Shown one piece after another: positions 7,316 through 10,903 of a stretch of 10,903 bases of DNA. The stretch comes from Frateuria_A sp035695185 (lineage in GTDB: Bacteria > Pseudomonadota > Gammaproteobacteria > Xanthomonadales > Rhodanobacteraceae). The stretch's first letter is position 1; every line of letters begins with the position of its first letter. The stretch is taken from the NCBI RefSeq assembly GCF_035695185.1, contig NZ_DASSES010000012.1, forward strand, positions 1-10,903. Direction: 5' to 3'. Made by a program: the position numbers and the translations under genes. The notes beneath the pieces are model-generated. The model saw only the letters and a program-made list of their open reading frames with translations. It was not told the origin of the DNA and did not search any database.

Positions 7316-8437
7316 TCAGAGCACGCGCACGAGCTGTACCAGGAAGTAAGCCAGCAGGGCGGTGATCGGCAGGGTCAGGATCCACGCCCACACCATGCGC
7401 TCGACCACCGACCAGCGGATCGAATTGAAGCGCTTGGCCGCGCCCACGCCCATGATCGAGGCCGAGACCACGTGCGTGGTCGAGACCGGGATACCGAATG
7501 CCGAGGCAACCAGGATCACCGCCGCCGAACTGCCCTCGGCCGCGAAACCGTTGATCGGGTGCAGCTTGACCATCTTGTGGCCGAGCGTCTTGATGATCCG
7601 CCAGCCGCCACCGGCCGTGCCCGCCGCCATGGTCAGGGCGCACAGCACCGTCACCCATACCGGCACCGCGAACGGGTGCGAGGCATCCTGGGTGATGCGC
7701 AGGAAACCCAGCCACGCCGGCAGGTGATCGAACTGGTGGGCCGCCGTGGCGCCGGCCAGCGCGAGCGCGATGATGCCCATGCTCTTCTGCGCATCGTTCA
7801 TGCCGTGCGACACGCCCATCGCCGTTGCGGACAGCACCTGCGCCTTGCCGAACAGCGCGTTGACGAAGGGCGTGCGCCCGAACCGGCGCAGCGCGCCGCT
7901 GCGGTTGGCCAGCCATGCGAACAGTGCATACAGCGCACCCATCAGGATGAAGCCCAGCACGAAGCCCATCACCGGCGAGACCAGCATCGGCACCACCACT
8001 TTGGGGATCACGCCGCTGCCCGACCACCAGTGCGCACCGCCCTGCGCCCAGATGACCGCGGAGAACTGCCCGCCCGACGCACCGATGGCGGCACCCACCA
8101 GCGAGCCGACCAGCGCATGGCTGGAACTGGACGGCAGGCCCAGCCACCAGGTAAGCAGGTTCCACACGATCGCCGCCAGCAGCGCGCAGATCAGCAACTG
8201 CGGCCCCACGTCCACCACGCCCACGTCGATCAGGCCCTTGGCGATCGTCACCGCGACCGCCGTGCCCCAAAGCGCGCCGGCAAGGTTGGTCACCGCCGCC
8301 AGCAGCACGGCCTGGCCGGGGGTGAGCACCTTGGTCGACACCACGGTGGCGATCGAATTGGCGGTGTCGTGAAAGCCGTTGATGTAGGTGAAGGCGAGTG
8401 CGATCAGCACCACCGCGAAGACCAGGCCCAGGCTCAT
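7316..8437 (-). CDS. PiT-family inorganic phosphate transporter
   Basis: The 373-residue inner-membrane protein is a low-affinity phosphate (metal-phosphate) symporter of the PiT/PF01384 family. The two inverted halves each show the family signature: N20-G-F-H-D24-T-A-N27-S and PSSSSH107 in the first half, and GIPVS319-TTH322 followed by a Gly-containing helix in the second. Hydrophobic helices run the length of the chain, broken by a basic loop near AKRFNS. The length is typical of the short bacterial Pit proteins and below the 499 residues of E. coli PitA. ATG 8435-8437 is preceded by GAGG, 8 bases upstream, which overlaps the stop codon of the DUF47 gene (10-base gap), so the two are coupled. 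No Pho box was found. I give no symbol because PitA and PitB types cannot be told apart here. Confidence 0.95.
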   Translation of the reverse strand: MSLGLVFAVVLIALAFTYINGFHDTANSIATVVSTKVLTPGQAVLLAAVTNLAGALWGTAVAVTIAKGLIDVGVVDVGPQLLICALLAAIVWNLLTWWLGLPSSSSHALVGSLVGAAIGASGGQFSAVIWAQGGAHWWSGSGVIPKVVVPMLVSPVMGFVLGFILMGALYALFAWLANRSGALRRFGRTPFVNALFGKAQVLSATAMGVSHGMNDAQKSMGIIALALAGATAAHQFDHLPAWLGFLRITQDASHPFAVPVWVTVLCALTMAAGTAGGGWRIIKTLGHKMVKLHPINGFAAEGSSAAVILVASAFGIPVSTTHVVSASIMGVGAAKRFNSIRWSVVERMVWAWILTLPITALLAYFLVQLVRVL

Positions 8438-8447
8438 GCGCGCGGCC

Positions 8448-9077
8448 TCAGGAGTGCTTGAGCACGATCGAGTAGACGATGTTGCCGACGTCGCGGCACT
8501 TGTCGATCGCCTTCTCGATCAGCTCGAACAGATCCTTGGCGAGCATCGCCTTCATCGCATCGTGGCCTTCCACGTAAAGCGTGCGGTAGGGTGCCAGCAG
8601 CATGCGGTCGCCCTCGGACTCCAGCGCCTGCAGGCGGTCCTGCAGCTTCCTGACCGGATCGATGCGCAGGCCGTGGCGCAGCTCGCCGATCATCTCCACG
8701 ACCACGCTGACCGATTCCTCCAGCACGCAGGCGCGCTGGGCGAAATCGACGTCCGCCACGCGCTCGGACACCACCGAATAGCGCTCGGCGAACTTCTCGA
8801 CCGTCTTGGGGATCTTGTAGAGCGCGGAATTGAGCGCCTCGATGTCCTCGCGATCCAGCGCGGTGACGAAGGTGTTGATCAGTTCCTCGCTGATCTGCGC
8901 GGCGAGCGCCTTCTCGCGGGCACGGGCGCCGGCGAAATCGGCCATCACCGGCGCGCGCTCCTTGTGCGAGAGCATCTGGTGCAGCGCCTTGGCGCTGCCG
9001 TGCGCCGCCTCGGCGCTCTGCTCGAGCAGGCCGTAGAACTTGTCGCCCTTACCGAAAATCGTCTGCAGTGAAAACAT
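8448..9077 (-). CDS. DUF47 (PhoU-like) Pit accessory protein
   Basis: The 209-residue, mostly helical cytoplasmic protein begins MFSLQTIFGKGDKFYGLLEQ, the usual start of the TIGR00153/DUF47 (PhoU-divergent) family. Such proteins are regularly encoded beside PiT transporters and are thought to regulate them. The body has charged amphipathic helices with Glu/Asp-rich patches (REDIEALNSALYKIPK, EVVEMIGEL-like repeats, LFELIEKAIDKCRDVGN), consistent with a PhoU-like metal-binding bundle. ATG 9075-9077 was chosen by this match; the open frame extends to 9455 but the extra part overlaps the divergent CorC-like gene and looks non-coding. AGG lies 7 bases before the ATG. It is the first gene of a two-gene unit with the Pit transporter. 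It is divergent from the DUF21 gene, with 166 bases between. Confidence 0.93.
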   Translation of the reverse strand: MFSLQTIFGKGDKFYGLLEQSAEAAHGSAKALHQMLSHKERAPVMADFAGARAREKALAAQISEELINTFVTALDREDIEALNSALYKIPKTVEKFAERYSVVSERVADVDFAQRACVLEESVSVVVEMIGELRHGLRIDPVRKLQDRLQALESEGDRMLLAPYRTLYVEGHDAMKAMLAKDLFELIEKAIDKCRDVGNIVYSIVLKHS

Positions 9078-9204
9078 GCGCGTGCCTGGAAGCCGGAGTG
9101 AGAGGTCAAACGGGCGGAATGTTACAGGAGTCGACCGGCCGCGGGCAGGAAGGCGGGGCTTCACCGGCCATGCACGCGCCGCTGCGGCGCCGCCGGCCAT
9201 CCCG

Positions 9205-9210
9205 TACACT
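9205..9210 (+). promoter_or_regulatory. Candidate -10 element before the DUF21 gene
   Basis: TACACT matches 4 of 6 bases of the -10 consensus and is followed by 7 bases and then an ATG at 9218. Transcription would begin at or next to that ATG, which opens a ten-codon leader frame. No good -35 is seen at 17 bases, so this is tentative. Confidence 0.35.
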
Positions 9211-9217
9211 GCGCCCC

Positions 9218-9250
9218 ATGCGACCCCGAAGTTTCCCGCCGCGATGCTGA
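9218..9250 (+). other. Ten-codon Pro/Arg-rich leader ORF (putative)
   Basis: The frame reads MRPRSFPPRC and stops at TGA 9248-9250, overlapping the DUF21 ATG (9244) by 7 bases. Three of ten residues are Pro and three are Arg. The DUF21 gene has no visible Shine-Dalgarno of its own (its upstream bases are TTTCCCGCCGCG), so ribosomes ending on this leader could restart there. Pro-rich leaders control Mg transport genes in enteric bacteria (mgtL), which makes the position notable. Such a short frame could equally be chance. Confidence 0.25.
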
Positions 9251-10566
9251 CCGATATCGCGCTCGTCATCCTTCTGTCGGTTTTCAACGGCTTCTTCGCG
9301 TTGTCGGAAATGGCGCTGGTCGCCTCGCGCAAGAGCCGCCTCAAGCAGATGGCCAAGGGCAGCCGCCGCGCCCGCGTGGCGCTGCGCCACGCCGAGGCGC
9401 CGGAGCACTTCCTCTCGACCGTCCAGGTGGGCATCACGCTGGTGATGCTCATCACCGGTGCCCTGGCGGGCGACCGGCTGGGCGACCGCTTCGCCGAACT
9501 GCTGCAGGGCGGCCGGATCGGCTGGCTCGCCCCATACGCCCATGGCCTGGGCGTCGTGATCGGCTTCGTCGTGATCTCCTACATCCAGATCGTGATCGGC
9601 GAGCTCCTGCCCAAGCGGCTTGCGCTCTCGGCCCCCGAACGGCTGTCCGGCTTCGTTGCCATGCCGATGCTCTTCCTGGCCCGCCTCACCGGCCCGTTCG
9701 TGTGGCTGCTGAACCGCTCCAGCGGGCTGTTGCTCAAACTGTTGCGGGCGAACGACCAGGGCAGCGGACGGGTCACCGAAGAGGAAATCCGCCTGCTGGT
9801 CGCCGAAAGCGCCGAACAGGGCGTGCTCGACCCGGACGAGCACAACATGGTCAATCGCGTATTGCGCCTGGGCGACCGCACCGTCGACAGCGTGATGACC
9901 CCGCGCATGCGCATCGCCTGGCTGGACCAGTCCGCCTCACGCGAGGAAAACATCGCGGTGATGCGCGAGACCCCTTATTCGCGCTACCCGGTGTACCAGG
10001 GGGACGAGAGCGACGTGGTCGGCGTACTGGAGGTCAAGAGCCTGATCGGCGGCATCGCCGGCGATGCGCCGGAACTCTTCCGGCAGCTGGCCAAGCCCCT
10101 GTACGTGCCGGCCACGGCTCGCGCCATGGACCTGCTCGAGGAGTTCCGCGACGCCGAGACGCCGATGGCGCTGGTGGTCGACGAATACGGCGACATCGAA
10201 GGCCTGGTCACGCTCAACGACCTGCTCGCGGCGGTGGTCGGCGCCAGCCAGCTCGGCCACGGCGGCAACGAGGAACACCCGCCGATCGTGCCGCGCGAGG
10301 ATGGCAGCTGGCTGGTCGACGGCTCGCTTTCCACCGAAGACCTGCGCGAGCTGCTGCACGTCGAGCGGCTGCCGGGCGAGGAGGAACATGAGTTCCGCAC
10401 CGCCGCCGGCATGGTGATGACGGCGCTGGGCCACATCCCGCAGGTGGGCGAGGTGTTCGCCTGGCGCGGCATCCGCTTCGAGGTGGTCGACCTGGATGGC
10501 GCGCGCATCGACAAGCTGCTGGTGACGCCCGCCCCGCGCATCGAGGCCGCCGACGACGAGCAGTAG
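9244..10566 (+). CDS. DUF21/CBS/CorC-HlyC membrane protein (CNNM-like)
   Basis: The 440-residue inner-membrane protein belongs to the HlyC/CorC (CNNM) group, whose members are linked to Mg2+/Co2+ efflux. Order: a DUF21 membrane domain with a first helix at about 2-26 carrying NGFFALSEMALVASRKSRL, further helices at about 58-80, 98-120 and 135-165, then a CBS pair at about 205-335 (VMTPRMRIAWLD, YSRYPVY, VVDEYGDIEGLVTLNDLL), and a C-terminal CorC_HlyC domain at about 350-430 (DGSLSTEDLRELL, AGMVMTALGHIPQVGE). All parts are complete, and the length is normal for the family (about 430-450). ATG 9244 was chosen because the DUF21 domain starts right there; the frame is open back to 9040, but that part overlaps the divergent DUF47 gene. 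It lacks a clear ribosome site, unlike its neighbours. Old annotation as hemolysin is misleading. The transport substrate cannot be decided from sequence. Confidence 0.94.
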   Translation: MLTDIALVILLSVFNGFFALSEMALVASRKSRLKQMAKGSRRARVALRHAEAPEHFLSTVQVGITLVMLITGALAGDRLGDRFAELLQGGRIGWLAPYAHGLGVVIGFVVISYIQIVIGELLPKRLALSAPERLSGFVAMPMLFLARLTGPFVWLLNRSSGLLLKLLRANDQGSGRVTEEEIRLLVAESAEQGVLDPDEHNMVNRVLRLGDRTVDSVMTPRMRIAWLDQSASREENIAVMRETPYSRYPVYQGDESDVVGVLEVKSLIGGIAGDAPELFRQLAKPLYVPATARAMDLLEEFRDAETPMALVVDEYGDIEGLVTLNDLLAAVVGASQLGHGGNEEHPPIVPREDGSWLVDGSLSTEDLRELLHVERLPGEEEHEFRTAAGMVMTALGHIPQVGEVFAWRGIRFEVVDLDGARIDKLLVTPAPRIEAADDEQ

Positions 10567-10614
10567 GGCGGCACCGCCGGGAGCGTCCGCAGCTCGGCTT
10601 CACGCCCGTTTTGC

Positions 10615-10620
10615 TAGTCT
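10615..10620 (+). promoter_or_regulatory. Candidate extended -10 of otsB
   Basis: TAGTCT, preceded by TGC as in an extended -10, sits 8 bases before the otsB ATG. If used, the transcript would start at or a few bases before the ATG and be nearly leaderless. The GGGAG at 10622-10626 is only 2 bases from the ATG, too close to act as a normal ribosome site. The -35 is not convincing. Confidence 0.35.
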
Positions 10621-10628
10621 TGGGAGCG

Positions 10629-10903
10629 ATGTCTTCACCCAAGCCCGCCAGCGTGAGCGCCCCATTGCCGGGGCCACCGTTGCCCCGGCCGGACCAGCGC
10701 TGGGCCCTGTTCCTCGACGTGGATGGCTGCCTGCTGGAGTTCGCGGACGACCCGGCGGCCGTGCGCGTGTCGCCTGCGCTGCATGCCCTGCTGCAGGCCC
10801 TCCACGACGAGCTCGACGGTGCCCTCGCGCTGGTCAGCGGTCGCGGCGTGAGCGACCTGGACCGGCTGTTCGGCGCACCGCCCTGGGCCATGGCCGGCCT
10901 GCA
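10629..10903 (+). CDS. otsB: Trehalose-6-phosphate phosphatase, 3' end cut by window
   Basis: The 91 visible residues are the start of a HAD-superfamily phosphatase. Motif I is D30-V-D32-G-C34-L-L-E-F, with D30 as nucleophile and D32 as acid/base. LALVSGR72 is the SGR motif typical of OtsB after the first strand-helix pair. The wording of both motifs and the spacing fit OtsB, which removes phosphate from trehalose 6-phosphate in osmolyte synthesis. C34 stands where HAD enzymes usually have Thr or Ser. Residues 1-22 are a Pro-rich extension. ATG 10629 is likely; GTG 10653 in the same frame is an alternative that would remove eight residues. It follows the DUF21 gene by 62 bases on the same strand but has its own candidate promoter. 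The cap domain and motifs III and IV lie outside the window, so the substrate call is probable rather than certain. Confidence 0.85.
   Translation, partial: MSSPKPASVSAPLPGPPLPRPDQRWALFLDVDGCLLEFADDPAAVRVSPALHALLQALHDELDGALALVSGRGVSDLDRLFGAPPWAMAGL

Noticed and set aside
9078..9180. Pho box upstream of the DUF47-Pit unit
   Set aside because: CTGTAACATT is followed by nothing resembling a second CTGTCA-type half at the right spacing.
10567..10580. GGCGG-CA-CCGCC hairpin after the DUF21 gene as a terminator
   Set aside because: The stem has only 5 pairs with a 2-base loop and no T-run follows.

Overview
The window is GC-rich, almost fully coding DNA. Protein similarity and gene style suggest a Xanthomonadales-type gammaproteobacterium (Xanthomonadaceae or Rhodanobacteraceae). 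This is inferred from family resemblance and from promoters placed close to start codons; no RNA marker gene is present. I see no tRNA, rRNA, CRISPR array, insertion sequence, integrase or phage gene. Ten complete genes lie between two genes cut by the window ends.

Layout. (1) 1-1406, minus strand: a membrane-tailed FHA protein followed by an overlapping Ser/Thr protein kinase that runs off the left edge, a phospho-signalling pair. (2) 1407-1837: a 431-base divergent intergenic region with a good -10 element for the FHA gene and two inverted repeats. (3) 1838-4505, plus strand: a tight three-gene operon made of a soluble sensorless histidine kinase, a double-domain KaiC-like RecA-fold ATPase and a single-domain response regulator. 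This is the most interesting part of the window. (4) 4502-6801, minus strand: RecQ helicase preceded by an alkyltransferase-like DNA lesion-binding protein, both DNA-repair functions. The recQ and response-regulator stop codons share one CTAG. (5) 6866-7270, plus strand: a small conserved-looking protein of unknown function. (6) 7316-9077, minus strand: a DUF47 (PhoU-like) Pit accessory protein and a PiT phosphate transporter, 10 bases apart. (7) 9244-10566, plus strand: a DUF21/CBS/CorC membrane protein (CNNM/HlyC family), possibly preceded by a ten-residue Pro/Arg-rich leader ORF. (8) 10629-end, plus strand: the start of a trehalose-6-phosphate phosphatase gene (otsB).

How they work together. 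The histidine kinase, KaiC-like ATPase and response regulator are translationally packed (1-base overlap, then a 5-base gap). They most likely form one signalling route in which the ATPase state gates the kinase, by analogy with cyanobacterial KaiC-SasA-RpaA, but no KaiA or KaiB is visible. In both ATPase domains the first residue of the catalytic Glu pair appears to be lost, while Walker A and B are intact. The FHA/kinase pair next door is a separate divergent unit. The remaining genes are housekeeping repair, phosphate uptake, ion homeostasis and trehalose metabolism.

Limits. All domain and residue assignments were made by eye from translations; no alignment, structure prediction or database search was run.
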